Below are positions 1 to 9,327 of a stretch of 64,000 nt of DNA, piece by piece. Location of the stretch: contig JAGLXL010000006.1 of assembly GCA_023132895.1 (NCBI GenBank), positions 16,360 through 80,359 on the forward strand. The letters are read 5' to 3'. Position 1 is the first letter of the stretch. Every line of letters starts with the position of its first letter. Below the pieces are notes generated by a model. It made no database searches. It saw only the letters and a list, made by a program, of their open reading frames with translations, and was not told where the DNA came from. Source of the DNA: Nanobdellota archaeon. Lineage in GTDB: Archaea > Nanobdellota > Nanobdellia > Woesearchaeales > JAGLXL01. Position numbers and translations under genes: made by a program.

Positions 1-3000
1 GGTGGTGGAATTGTACAATTCGCTGGACTTCCACTCGGCCAGCCACTATTTAAAATCGGATTGTAATCAACAATTCCATTACCACTATAATCATAATAAT
101 CCCAGATTTTTAAATCAACATTAGGACATAAAGTAGTTCCCCACCAATTATTTTCTGCTGTCACATTATTAACTTGAGCATTATTTAAATTCCAGGTGTT
201 ATTGTAAATATTATTGTATGAAATATTATTACTGACACCAACTGTATCTGTAGACCAAAACTTAATGCCTTGTGTGTTATTTGAAATCTCATTGTATAAA
301 ATAGTATTATTAGAAGAATAACCATTGGTTGCATCGCCAGAAAGAAAAATTCCTGCAGAATTGCTTAGAATAGTATTATTTAACAAGCTATTGTTATTAG
401 CACTTTCTATCTTAATACCACCCCCACCAGACCAACTTTGTATAAGGGTATTATTAAAAACATAATTGTTAATCAAATTATTGTTATGTGATTTAAAAAT
501 CACAATTCCTTGCCCATCATTATTTGAAATGGTGTTATTGGCCAAGGTGTTGTAATCCGAAGACCACATTATAATCCCTGACTGTTGATTTCCTAAATTA
601 TTCGAGACGGTATTGTTGATTATATTGTTATTATAAGAGACATAAAATAAAAAGGCATGTGCGTAAGAAGTATTTGATGCAATATTATTAACTATTTTGT
701 TATTATGATTAAAACCATCTATCTCGATTGAATAAGTATTACCTGTAAGAATATTATTCGCTACCACAGAATCGTCAGTCCAATGTAATCTTATTCCATC
801 ACCATTGTTAACAGCATTATTCCTTACAGTCATATTAGAACAGAAAATTAACTCTAAATGACCAGAATCAAGATTTTCTATAACTTGGTTATGTTGATTA
901 TAATAATAATGTAATGTTTTATTCCCAACTTTATTTGAAGTATCTATTGAATGATTGCCTTGACTAAAATTGTATGCCCAATTATAAAAATTAAACCGGC
1001 GGTTATTGTACATATTATTATTTGTTAAATTGCTGTTAACCGAACCAGATAAATAAATACCGTCAGTAAAATTCGTCACTCTACAATTTTTAATTTTCAC
1101 GTTAGAATGGTCAACAAATATTCCATTGTAATACCCTCCACCAGTTAACCTATGCCCAGCACAATCCAAAGTAACATTATCAGCTCCAATTGAAATACAA
1201 TTACTATTAGAATTAATATTATTGGCTAAAGTTACACTTGCCCCAGCAAAATTAACCTTGGCATCACAATCTTCACAACTAAAACAATGGCTTTGATTAT
1301 TGATTGTATTAAAAATAAGCCTGTCTTCACTAACTCTGTTGTTATTGTCTGAAACCAGTAACTTTAAGGTATAAACAGCGTCTTGAATGAAACTGGTATT
1401 CCAACCAGTCAAAATTCCATCACTCACAGGGGTGTTTGAACTATGTATTAAAGTCCAGCTAGTTGGTTCTTTTCCTTGCCCATAATAAATTGTATAATTT
1501 AAAAAATTATTCAGACAAGTTGCTGTTCCATTGATATTAACACTTCCCCTGAATGCTCCTATGAAGTTATAGGTGTTAAATTCAGCAATACAAGGAGTTA
1601 CATTCAACAGAATTGCTGCCAAAGCATCAACCCTGCCCCAGCCTTGTGTCCGATGGTCATAGCCAATATCAACTGCTGTATTTCTTAAGGCCATTTTTGT
1701 TTCTGCAGTTGTCCAGTTGGGATATTTTTGTTTTAATAAAGCTGCTAAGCCAGCTACATGAGGTGTGGCCATTGATGTCCCAGATATGGCTACATGTTGA
1801 TTATCAACACATAACCTACTGGGCCAAGCATTAGCATGCCTGGCGGCACAAATAGAAACACCGGGTGCCACTACATCTGGTTTAATAGCTCCAACTGAAG
1901 TTTCGCCGCGAGAGCTGTAGTAGTAAAGACCATCACTTTTATCAGACCCGCCTACAGTTATGGCTTTTCTTGATGTGCCAGGCATATTCATTGTTTTATA
2001 ACCATAATGACCAGTATTTCCTGCTGCAACTACTGCTATAGCTCCTGTCAAGGCAGCATTATCTAATGCTTGTGATGAAATGTGGTCAGGATCATTGCCA
2101 CGTCCACCTACAATAGCACACACTACATCAGCACGGTCAGAAATATCATTATCCTGGTTTGGATCAACTGATCTGTCAATGCCAGCAATGGTATCAGACC
2201 ATGAACCCCAGTTCCATTGATTCAAAACCTTATAAGCTAATAATTTGGCATCTGGTGCTACTCCTTTTATAGTTCCATTGCCAGCTGCAGTTGATGAGGT
2301 ATGTGTCCCATGACCATGGTCATCTATTGGATCAGTATCATTATTAACAAAATCAAAACCTCCGATTACTTTGTTACAATTTCCTGCTAAGAAAGTAGCA
2401 GTTGTACAACTCCCGAAATCAGGATGAGTATAATCAATACCACTATCAATCCAAGCAATAGTTATGTTTTGTCCGGTGATATTTTTTCCATAAGTGTCAG
2501 CTAAATTCCAGACATCATCGGCATTGATCAAGGGTACAGATTGGCCCAAAGCACCATAAACCTTTGAATCTTCACAAACAGCCTTGACATCAGGCCATTC
2601 TTTAATTTCTTCAGCAATTTCGTAAGGAATATCAATAGCAATCGCATTCAAGACATTCTGGATTTTTTTAATTCTCAAATCTTTTCTTCCTAAAATATTT
2701 TCAATATCAGCTATGGTTTTTTGTTGTGTTGCTTCTATTTTTTGCCTGTGTTTTTTTGAAATATCCTTGATTTCAGTCGGAGAAAAACCTTTTTCTTTTA
2801 ATTGGAATTCTTTAACTACTACTGGTTCTTCTTTGAATTGGATGATATAGCCGAAACCTTCTGGTTCTTCTAAGATGGGTGTAGGTGCTTCAGGCAAAGG
2901 ACCTATAAAACCAGGGGTTGGCCTCTCTTTGTCAGGCACAGGGAATCTCGGCAAGGGACCTCTTCTTGGAGTTGGAGGAACCCTAAAATCAGGAATTGGT

Positions 3001-3530
3001 TCTTCTGCTTCCCAGATTCTTGTCCAGACATCTGTGATGCCAGTAAATATTTTTTTGATTGTAGTTGAAATTACTCCACCATCAAAGGAGATCTGGTGCT
3101 TGATTCTTTCGTCAATAGTATCTGAAGGATAAGTAATCTTTTCAGGAGTTATACCTGTACTTGTTACTGGTTTTTCATAACCAAGAAAATTATTCCCATT
3201 GATGACAAAGAGATAATAGGTGTCTGGCTGGATTAAATCTAATGGATAATGAAAAGTGTATTTTTCAAAGGATTGGAATTGATGATCTTCTGAATGTGTC
3301 AAACCTTCTTTTGTGTAAACATTGAAAGTTCCTGATATTCTTCCGCCGGCTGTTTCTTTAACTTCAAATTCAAAATTATTATCTGTGATTGGAGCTGGGA
3401 TGATTGGTTGGCCATTAACTGTTCTTTTACCCCAATCAATTTCATGGTCTTCTATTATTTCAACTGAAGCTAAGGCTATAGGTATGGTTAGTATTAAGAT
3501 TAGAATTACAGCTAATGTTGTTTTGTTCAT
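1..3530 (-). CDS. Secreted subtilisin-like (S8) protease with beta-helix repeats, partial (3' end outside window)
   Basis: The reading frame is open from the ATG at 3530 to the left edge (about 1176 residues visible). A signal peptide (residues 1-22) is followed by a beta-rich region, a Pro-rich linker, an I9-like propeptide from about residue 227 (YIIQFKEEPV), then a subtilisin domain with all three catalytic residues: Asp362 (WIDSGIDYTHPDFG), His407 (HGHGTHTSS) and Ser586 (GTSMATPHVAG). From about residue 750 the protein is made of Asn-rich NosD/PbH1-type beta-helix repeats (N-N-x-I/L-x-N-N-x-I). It is probably exported, self-processed and displayed at the cell surface. It may be transcribed apart from the next minus-strand gene, since 74 bases separate them. 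The serine protease call is secure; its substrate is unknown. Confidence 0.93.
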   Translation of the reverse strand, partial: MNKTTLAVILILILTIPIALASVEIIEDHEIDWGKRTVNGQPIIPAPITDNNFEFEVKETAGGRISGTFNVYTKEGLTHSEDHQFQSFEKYTFHYPLDLIQPDTYYLFVINGNNFLGYEKPVTSTGITPEKITYPSDTIDERIKHQISFDGGVISTTIKKIFTGITDVWTRIWEAEEPIPDFRVPPTPRRGPLPRFPVPDKERPTPGFIGPLPEAPTPILEEPEGFGYIIQFKEEPVVVKEFQLKEKGFSPTEIKDISKKHRQKIEATQQKTIADIENILGRKDLRIKKIQNVLNAIAIDIPYEIAEEIKEWPDVKAVCEDSKVYGALGQSVPLINADDVWNLADTYGKNITGQNITIAWIDSGIDYTHPDFGSCTTATFLAGNCNKVIGGFDFVNNDTDPIDDHGHGTHTSSTAAGNGTIKGVAPDAKLLAYKVLNQWNWGSWSDTIAGIDRSVDPNQDNDISDRADVVCAIVGGRGNDPDHISSQALDNAALTGAIAVVAAGNTGHYGYKTMNMPGTSRKAITVGGSDKSDGLYYYSSRGETSVGAIKPDVVAPGVSICAARHANAWPSRLCVDNQHVAISGTSMATPHVAGLAALLKQKYPNWTTAETKMALRNTAVDIGYDHRTQGWGRVDALAAILLNVTPCIAEFNTYNFIGAFRGSVNINGTATCLNNFLNYTIYYGQGKEPTSWTLIHSSNTPVSDGILTGWNTSFIQDAVYTLKLLVSDNNNRVSEDRLIFNTINNQSHCFSCEDCDAKVNFAGASVTLANNINSNSNCISIGADNVTLDCAGHRLTGGGYYNGIFVDHSNVKIKNCRVTNFTDGIYLSGSVNSNLTNNNMYNNRRFNFYNWAYNFSQGNHSIDTSNKVGNKTLHYYYNQHNQVIENLDSGHLELIFCSNMTVRNNAVNNGDGIRLHWTDDSVVANNILTGNTYSIEIDGFNHNNKIVNNIASNTSYAHAFLFYVSYNNNIINNTVSNNLGNQQSGIIMWSSDYNTLANNTISNNDGQGIVIFKSHNNNLINNYVFNNTLIQSWSGGGGIKIESANNNSLLNNTILSNSAGIFLSGDATNGYSSNNTILYNEISNNTQGIKFWSTDTVGVSNNISYNNIYNNTWNLNNAQVNNVTAENNWWGTTLCPNVDLKIWDYYDYSGNGIVDYNPILNSGWPSGSPANCTIPP

Positions 3531-3604
3531 GCGTTCCCCTTTTTAAACTATTTTTAAAGATAAGTTCTGACTATTTAAAAATGTTGCCTCTTTCAATACA
3601 ACAT

Positions 3605-4561
3605 TCATCTTTTCTTCAAAACCTCTGTAAAACATTCATCAATCAACTTTTCTTTCCAACCGACTCTTAAAAGTGCTTTTTTTATTTGAGGAAAGGTATA
3701 ACCTCTTTGTAGATTAACTTGAACATAAGTTTCGATTTCTGTTTTTTCTTGTTTTTTTAATATTTTAAAACGATAAAGTTCTAAGGCACCAAAACCAAGA
3801 GCAATGATTATAATAGTGATGGTCAAGATAATTAGCAAGGTTTTAATCCATTTGACTTCTTCTTTGACTTCTGTGTAGCCTATTTGAGCTTCTTGTTCAA
3901 TAACTGCAAATTGCTCTTTTTTACTTAGTGTTTTATAACCTTCTTTTGAAGCTGTTATATCTAAGGTGTAGGTGCCAATCTGCCCTGTTTCAATTGAAGT
4001 TGGTAAGGTTAATTGCTGGGTGGTTTCATCTGGCAAGGTTAAAGTGGCTGTTATTATTGGTTCAGGGACTTTTGAATAGTAATCTAAGTAAATTTTTTCA
4101 TTTTTAATGAAAATCTTTGATTTTTCTGTGCAGGCTAAGTCTTTACAGGTTTTAATATCTACTTCTATTTCTTTAAGGGTTTCTGTTATGGAAAAATTAA
4201 TACTTCTAGTTGCTACACGTTCATTGTTTATAACGAGACTAGCTGAAACCCGATATAGATCAGAAATAAAATTTTCATCAACAAGAATATTATAAAGAAC
4301 AAGCTCTTCTTTTTCATAAGGATCTAAGGTAAGAGAATGGGGTATGATCCCTAAAGGATAGGTGCCACCTTGGTTGCTCATTAAACTTTCTAAGATAGCT
4401 TGAATTTGATAACTGTTATTATTATATACTTCAGTAGAAATAAGTATTGTATCACCAGGAACATAAACAGGTTGGGCAGTATTTAAAGTTAATAATTCTT
4501 CTGCCTTAACCACATTAATAAAAATCAACAAAAATAGTATAATAAAGATAATTTTTTTCAT
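3605..4561 (-). CDS. Membrane-anchored surface protein with C-terminal GW-type cytoplasmic tail module
   Basis: The frame can be opened at 4585, but the ATG at 4561 is preferred: it is preceded by a strong GGTGGTGA ribosome site and leaves 2 bases after the upstream stop. The 318-residue product has an N-terminal signal sequence, two beta-sandwich-like extracellular stretches, a transmembrane helix near residues 242-265 (TLLIILTITIIIIALGFGAL) and a basic tail ending in the module GYTFPQIKKALLRVGW. The same module closes other surface proteins in this window (13737, 22634, 63448). It is the last gene of the protease operon that starts at 8346. No enzymatic function is recognisable. Confidence 0.8.
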   Translation of the reverse strand: MKKIIFIILFLLIFINVVKAEELLTLNTAQPVYVPGDTILISTEVYNNNSYQIQAILESLMSNQGGTYPLGIIPHSLTLDPYEKEELVLYNILVDENFISDLYRVSASLVINNERVATRSINFSITETLKEIEVDIKTCKDLACTEKSKIFIKNEKIYLDYYSKVPEPIITATLTLPDETTQQLTLPTSIETGQIGTYTLDITASKEGYKTLSKKEQFAVIEQEAQIGYTEVKEEVKWIKTLLIILTITIIIIALGFGALELYRFKILKKQEKTEIETYVQVNLQRGYTFPQIKKALLRVGWKEKLIDECFTEVLKKR

Positions 4562-4563
4562 TC

Positions 4564-7431
4564 TCACCACCATTTTGGTTTCCATGTTGGATCACCCAAT
4601 AAAACATAATAGGGGTCGCCTCTTATTCCTGTACAAAAATTATAATGGTCGATAACAAAATCCTCATTTCTTGCATCTCTATAAGCTTCGCCAATAGTTT
4701 TACCTTCAATAAAAGCACCTCTTAATATGTTATCAAATTCTTGATGCCAATAAGATACATCAACTGCGCCTTGTTGAGCTAAAGCTCCTCTTCTAATGCC
4801 TTGAACGCAAAACAATTCTTCTCGACGACTGCCCCATCCACTATATTTACATGTTGCACAACCAATGCCAATAACTAATGAAGGCTGCAAATAGATTTTA
4901 TTATTTTTTAGATAACCAGAACCCATCATACCCTCAAAACCTAAAGGTCCAGCATGATCAGCATATAACAACAAATAATTATCATCATATTTTTCAAATA
5001 TTTCATCACGTTTCTCTGATACTTCACTATGCCCAGAATAAAATGATTCTTTATCGAACTGATTCCTTATTTCATCTGTCCAGAAATAACCTCTTGCATA
5101 AATCTCAAGAGCTCGTTCATTTTTAAAACACTCTCCTCCATAAGTAAGAACCATTTCCAAAGTGCATAGAGAAGTAATTTCATCTTGGTGATCCTCTCTA
5201 ACAACGAGTAGGGCATCCTTATTCTTAGGCAAGTCGTCAAAGAAAATGTCCCTGGCAATATAACCAGATACATCAGATGCACTTATCCCCATTATTCTGC
5301 CTACTGGAAGATCAATAAGCCCTTCATTTATCAAGCTCCCATAGACTCTTCCATCAACTCCAACTTTTTCTACAGAACTACTACAGCCATCTTTTTCAGT
5401 TACAGTTCTCAACATTGGAATTGCGTCAGGGCTTGCAATTATTGTTAAAAAAGGGGTTTGAGACGGTAAACTATAAAATTCGTTTAATTTAGTTGTAAAT
5501 ATATTATCAACTTCTTGGTAATCCCTGCTTTTTATTGGGATAATTAATTCATGCTTTGCAGAAGCTAAAATAGGGCTGGCTAAAGAAGTTTTACTATACA
5601 GTTCGGTTATGGGGTTTTCTGATTTGTCTGTTCGATAAAATCTAGCGACTTGAATATTCAGATCATCAGGGTTAACTAAAATTAATTTGTTGGTATTTGT
5701 TTCATCAAAATATTTTTGCTGTAATTGTTCTAAATTGTATTGTTCAGAACAAGTTGAAGCAGGGGGACTGGCAGAACCAACACAAATAATTGTTTTATTT
5801 TGAAAATTATTTGATATATCCAAACTACTTCCTTGAATAACTAAAGGTGCTCCAATAAAAGAGGCATAGGTAGAAGCCAAAAGTGCTAATTCATAATCAT
5901 CTTCAACATAAACTATTTCACTAAAAGATTTCCAATAAGATAAGAAATCAGATACTCTTACTCTTTGAATATTGTTTTGGGATAAACCAGCTCCTAATTC
6001 TGGGGCTGCTATCAATAAGTTATCTAATTCTTGGGGAGTATCTCCAATGATTGTTAGTTTGCTGGAATTGTATTGCTGCATAAAATAAATTATAGAATCT
6101 GCATCAAAAGCCTTGGGGATTGGTCTTAGAAACTCAAGTTCTATCACTTTATTAAGTTCACTGTTTCCATTTACAAATCCGGAATTAGTTTGAACATAAT
6201 CGCTAAAACTATCTCCCAAATATCCTGGCAAAGAAATACGCAACTCCCGAATATTTAAAGGTTGAGGATTACAATTTTTGATAGTGACATCAATATGTAT
6301 TTTTTCTCCAACTTCAGTAGAAGTCTCTTGAATCCTTGCCTGGGTGATAAATAAATTCATATTATTTATAGAACAAGGATCTTTGAGATATACTCCAGTG
6401 CTAGATCCATGGGCATAAGCAATATATGTATTTGGACGCATGCCTAAAGAGACCGTGGTTCTTTCTTCCCCTTCATGATAAATTAAGGTAGGATATGTTT
6501 TAATCTGAGAAGATGTAAAAATCTCAAGTTCTGGATCAAATTGGATCTCTTTTTCTGTCCAGGTAGTTAAGGGAACTAACTGTAAAACATCACTCCAGTT
6601 TTTATCAGAAATTAAGAAAGCTTCTTTAGGAGAATATTTGCTTAGGAGTTTTGGATTTGCAACACAATTGCCATTTTCCTGACAAATTTCATTTTCAGAA
6701 CATCCGCATTCTTGACAATTATTAATTATATCTCCATTTTGAGAATATAAAGGATATCCTCCAAGTCCAAATTTATCAAACTCGTCGCTTTTAAGACATT
6801 GATTAATATTAGCAACATCAAATCTATCGCAGCACTGCCAAGTGTATTGATTATCCCATTCCCCTTCAGCTGAATGCAAACAACTCCAGTGGATTTGATC
6901 GAGAGTTCCTCTTTTGTCTGGCACCAAATAAATTCCAGGTACAGAATCAGCAGATTCACAAACAGATTGGCTGACTAAAGGTTCTGCATATCGGCCGTGA
7001 CAGTCAGCTACATAGTAATTATCACCAGTGCCGCCATAATTTGGATGAGTTCTATAACTTCTAATGGCCTCATCACATAAAGTAACAGTTGTGGTATTAT
7101 AACAGTCGCTTTCATAACAGGCATTATTTTCACCGCAATAATTTGTGTTATCGATCACTATTCCACAGACTGCTTGATAATCAATAACAGAACAGTCATC
7201 AGTACAGGGATTATTGTCATCTGAACAGCATTTAGCTTCTGTACAACCTGATTCGGTTTTTTGCTCACAATCACAACCATCACTATCAACCAAATTTGTT
7301 TGAGAGTTAAGACATAAATCATCAGCGTCGGGCACGCCATCTTGGTCAGCATCTTTAACTACTGCGTAAGCTAAACTAACTAAAAGAACTAACATCAATA
7401 ACCAAACCAGTTTTTTAGTCAAAGCAACCAC
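4564..7431 (-). CDS. Large secreted cysteine peptidase-like protein, gingipain (C25)-like, with Cys-rich N terminus
   Basis: 955 residues. A signal peptide (about 1-23) is followed by a thrombospondin type 3-like Ca-binding motif (DADQDGVPDADD) and a Cys-rich region to about residue 260. The C-terminal third resembles peptidase family C25 of clan CD: a His motif YADHAGPLGF (His826), a Cys motif GIGCATCKY about 30 residues later (Cys858, or Cys861), then TIGEAYRDARN and the family-typical ending LLGDPTWKP. Gingipain-type proteases cleave surface proteins and pilins in bacteria; a maturation role here is inference. It overlaps the upstream pilin-like gene by 17 bases, and a good ribosome site for the next gene lies at its stop. 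No C-terminal membrane helix or Por sorting domain is visible. Confidence 0.68.
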   Translation of the reverse strand: MVALTKKLVWLLMLVLLVSLAYAVVKDADQDGVPDADDLCLNSQTNLVDSDGCDCEQKTESGCTEAKCCSDDNNPCTDDCSVIDYQAVCGIVIDNTNYCGENNACYESDCYNTTTVTLCDEAIRSYRTHPNYGGTGDNYYVADCHGRYAEPLVSQSVCESADSVPGIYLVPDKRGTLDQIHWSCLHSAEGEWDNQYTWQCCDRFDVANINQCLKSDEFDKFGLGGYPLYSQNGDIINNCQECGCSENEICQENGNCVANPKLLSKYSPKEAFLISDKNWSDVLQLVPLTTWTEKEIQFDPELEIFTSSQIKTYPTLIYHEGEERTTVSLGMRPNTYIAYAHGSSTGVYLKDPCSINNMNLFITQARIQETSTEVGEKIHIDVTIKNCNPQPLNIRELRISLPGYLGDSFSDYVQTNSGFVNGNSELNKVIELEFLRPIPKAFDADSIIYFMQQYNSSKLTIIGDTPQELDNLLIAAPELGAGLSQNNIQRVRVSDFLSYWKSFSEIVYVEDDYELALLASTYASFIGAPLVIQGSSLDISNNFQNKTIICVGSASPPASTCSEQYNLEQLQQKYFDETNTNKLILVNPDDLNIQVARFYRTDKSENPITELYSKTSLASPILASAKHELIIPIKSRDYQEVDNIFTTKLNEFYSLPSQTPFLTIIASPDAIPMLRTVTEKDGCSSSVEKVGVDGRVYGSLINEGLIDLPVGRIMGISASDVSGYIARDIFFDDLPKNKDALLVVREDHQDEITSLCTLEMVLTYGGECFKNERALEIYARGYFWTDEIRNQFDKESFYSGHSEVSEKRDEIFEKYDDNYLLLYADHAGPLGFEGMMGSGYLKNNKIYLQPSLVIGIGCATCKYSGWGSRREELFCVQGIRRGALAQQGAVDVSYWHQEFDNILRGAFIEGKTIGEAYRDARNEDFVIDHYNFCTGIRGDPYYVLLGDPTWKPKWW

Positions 7432-8212
7432 CCATTACTTCAACATTTCTAACTGCAAACTGAAAAATATACGTCTGGAAAAATTCATGTTGATAAGCTG
7501 AATAATCCATGAATTGGATGATCTTATTATCTTTGAAATAAACATTAGTTAATTGGTTTTTATCATATGAAGAACAATCTTGAGCGATATTGTAAGGCTG
7601 AGTAGCTATTGTTTTCTTTATTAATTCGAGGCTGCTATAATAAAGTGTTCCTAACCTGATTGGTAATCGAACAATAAAAATGTCTATTTTTGTTTCAGAT
7701 TTTCCTTTTTTGATAGATAAAGGATAAGTTAATTTGATGAAGGTTGATTCGTTAGCAATAGTAATATTGACTTGAGTGGCTCCTAATTTAGTGATATTAA
7801 AACCTATTTTTTCAAAAATAGACAAATCAGAACAATTTTCAAATTTTTCAACTATTTTATCAGCTGTTTGTCTTTCTATTTCAGATAAGGTTGGGTAATT
7901 GGAAATTGTACCGTCCAGAAGATAAGGTAGGTCTTGTCCCTGAAAAGTTGTTTTAGGATCAGGAATATTGATGTAACCACCTTGGGCACCAACTTGCCAG
8001 AGAGCTTCTTCACTAGCTTTTTCTAAGCAAGATTGGATATATGATTCAATCGGTGCAAGTTCAGAAGGAAGTTCTTGAGCAGCTTTTTCTTCAACTTCAA
8101 GTTCTTTTTCTACAGTGGTAGATCTAAGCAAAAGAATCAAAGCTACAGCTATTAATAAAATTACCCCAATAATTATGAAAATTGTAATCTGGCCTCTTTT
8201 TTTAAGATTCAT
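7415..8212 (-). CDS. Pilin-like membrane-anchored protein with prepilin-type N terminus
   Basis: 265 residues. The N terminus MNLKKRGQITIFIIIG has the basic head, Gly and uninterrupted hydrophobic helix of archaeal class III (type IV pilin-like) signal peptides; cleavage would fall after KKRG. A helical linker rich in Glu follows, then a mostly beta domain with a few conserved-looking Cys. Its ATG overlaps the stop of the AbrB-like mini-gene (ATGA) and its own stop overlaps the protease gene, so the three are translationally coupled. A pilin or pseudopilin partner of the secreted protease is the simplest reading. No closer family is recognised. Confidence 0.7.
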   Translation of the reverse strand: MNLKKRGQITIFIIIGVILLIAVALILLLRSTTVEKELEVEEKAAQELPSELAPIESYIQSCLEKASEEALWQVGAQGGYINIPDPKTTFQGQDLPYLLDGTISNYPTLSEIERQTADKIVEKFENCSDLSIFEKIGFNITKLGATQVNITIANESTFIKLTYPLSIKKGKSETKIDIFIVRLPIRLGTLYYSSLELIKKTIATQPYNIAQDCSSYDKNQLTNVYFKDNKIIQFMDYSAYQHEFFQTYIFQFAVRNVEVMGGCFD

Positions 8213-8346
8213 TTTTTCTTTTTCTTAATTAAAACAACTTTAACAAGATCCTTATGACTGAAATCATCTAACCTATCTTTGGGGATGATAACTATCAATT
8301 TATCTTTCTTTAATTTGCTAATTCTTTTTGTAAATGAGATTTCCAT
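8209..8346 (-). CDS. AbrB/SpoVT-like DNA-binding mini-protein (45 aa)
   Basis: A 45-residue frame from ATG 8346, ending in a TGA that overlaps the ATG of the pilin-like gene. The core LIVIIPKDRLDDFSHKDLVK matches the swapped-hairpin AbrB pattern (strand, IPK, short helix, then a V-x-V strand), ending in a Lys-rich tail. Such proteins bind DNA as dimers and are often transcription regulators or antitoxins. It is the first gene of the surface/protease operon and sits just after a TATA box and two tandem copies of AGGTATACTT, which suggests self-regulation. Comparable mini-genes precede surface genes at 13570 and 19064. The short length limits certainty. Confidence 0.62.
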   Translation of the reverse strand: MEISFTKRISKLKKDKLIVIIPKDRLDDFSHKDLVKVVLIKKKKK

Positions 8347-8385
8347 AGGTATACTTAAGGTATACTTTTATATTTAAAAATGTTA
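8347..8385 (-). promoter_or_regulatory. Promoter of the protease operon with a tandem 10-bp operator-like repeat
   Basis: Read on the minus strand, a TATA-like stretch (TTTTTAAATATAAAAG) lies about 30 bases before the ATG at 8346. Between it and the ATG, AGGTATACTT occurs twice on the plus strand (8347-8356 and 8358-8367), each copy containing the palindrome GTATAC. The spacing of 11 bases puts both copies on one face of the helix, as expected for a dimer-bound operator. The message would be leaderless or nearly so. Confidence 0.5.
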
Positions 8386-8418
8386 CTAAAATCTATTCAT
8401 CACTAAAAAGTAGGAAAG

Positions 8419-8427
8419 TTTTAAATA
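8419..8427 (+). promoter_or_regulatory. TATA box for the 8452 gene
   Basis: TTTTAAATA lies about 29 bases before the ATG at 8452 with no ribosome site between, the usual arrangement for a leaderless archaeal transcript. It is divergent from the protease operon promoter some 60 bases away. Confidence 0.5.
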
Positions 8428-8451
8428 AGAGTGATTTGGATTTAATTAAAC

Positions 8452-9267
8452 ATGACCCTAGAAGATAAAGTAATTGTAAAAACTGAAGATGTTAAAAAAC
8501 TCTATCAAAGAGCTCCTGATAAATACATCAAACCTATTGAAGAACTAGGTTTTCTACCCTTAACAGTAAAGGACTTATGCACTGAACCAGGACAAGCTCT
8601 TCTTCATCTTGCTTCTTGGGTTTATTTGAGTGGGGGTTTGCATCCAACTAAATACAGACCACATGTCTCTCAAAGCATAGATCTTTTAGAAATACTCCAA
8701 AATGAAAAATTAGCTGCCTTAGAACAAGAATATAAAATTCCAGAAAGAGATAATAGAACACATCTAGAATTAAAAACCAACAGCGGAATTTTTGGAAGGT
8801 TGTTATACGCTATGGGTGTTCCTCTTCCAGAAGGAACTAATCGTTCAAGAAAGCCTTATTATTCCAAAGACCTTCCGCATTTCATTAAAGATATTATGGA
8901 TTCCAGACCTGCTAAAAGTGAGGTTGAAGAAAGAAAGAATCTCCTGACAACCATTGCAACTATTTTGTTTAAAGACCGTTTCAAAAAAAGAACTGATGAA
9001 TGGGAAAAAGACTACTATGTATTAAGGTTAAATCACCATGAAACAGAAGAACATGCCTTAAACTATGGAATAGAAATTATTAATCTTTTGAACGCTGTAT
9101 TTAAGAAAAAATATGGCAGAAATCCTTTTAATGATAAAATGATTGAGACACAAGAAAGAAGTGATAATGGTTTATATAGGTGTCAATTAAGCTTTTTTAG
9201 CAAACAGATGGGGTATCTTGTAACCAAAGCACCACATATTTTAGAACCACTCAAGGTTAATTATTAA
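8452..9267 (+). CDS. Conserved-looking protein of unknown function, possibly LAGLIDADG-endonuclease-related
   Basis: 271 residues, soluble, no signal peptide or membrane helix. I do not recognise it with confidence. The stretch NSGIFGRLLYAMGVPLPEG followed by a Lys/Arg-rich segment and LPHFIKDIMDSRP resembles the helix-plus-loop pattern of LAGLIDADG_3-type endonuclease domains (S..LarlL..lGvp.G.K....lP.wI), and a weaker second half ends in YRCQLSFFSKQMGYLV. A His/Glu-rich stretch (LNHHETEEHALNYG) lies near residue 185. Standing alone behind its own leaderless promoter, it could be a domesticated homing-endonuclease relative or simply an unknown cellular protein. Confidence 0.5.
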   Translation: MTLEDKVIVKTEDVKKLYQRAPDKYIKPIEELGFLPLTVKDLCTEPGQALLHLASWVYLSGGLHPTKYRPHVSQSIDLLEILQNEKLAALEQEYKIPERDNRTHLELKTNSGIFGRLLYAMGVPLPEGTNRSRKPYYSKDLPHFIKDIMDSRPAKSEVEERKNLLTTIATILFKDRFKKRTDEWEKDYYVLRLNHHETEEHALNYGIEIINLLNAVFKKKYGRNPFNDKMIETQERSDNGLYRCQLSFFSKQMGYLVTKAPHILEPLKVNY

Positions 9268-9327
9268 ACTCTATTTAATAGTAATCTTTATAAAACAGAT
9301 TATATTAATCTCTTAAATATAAATAAA

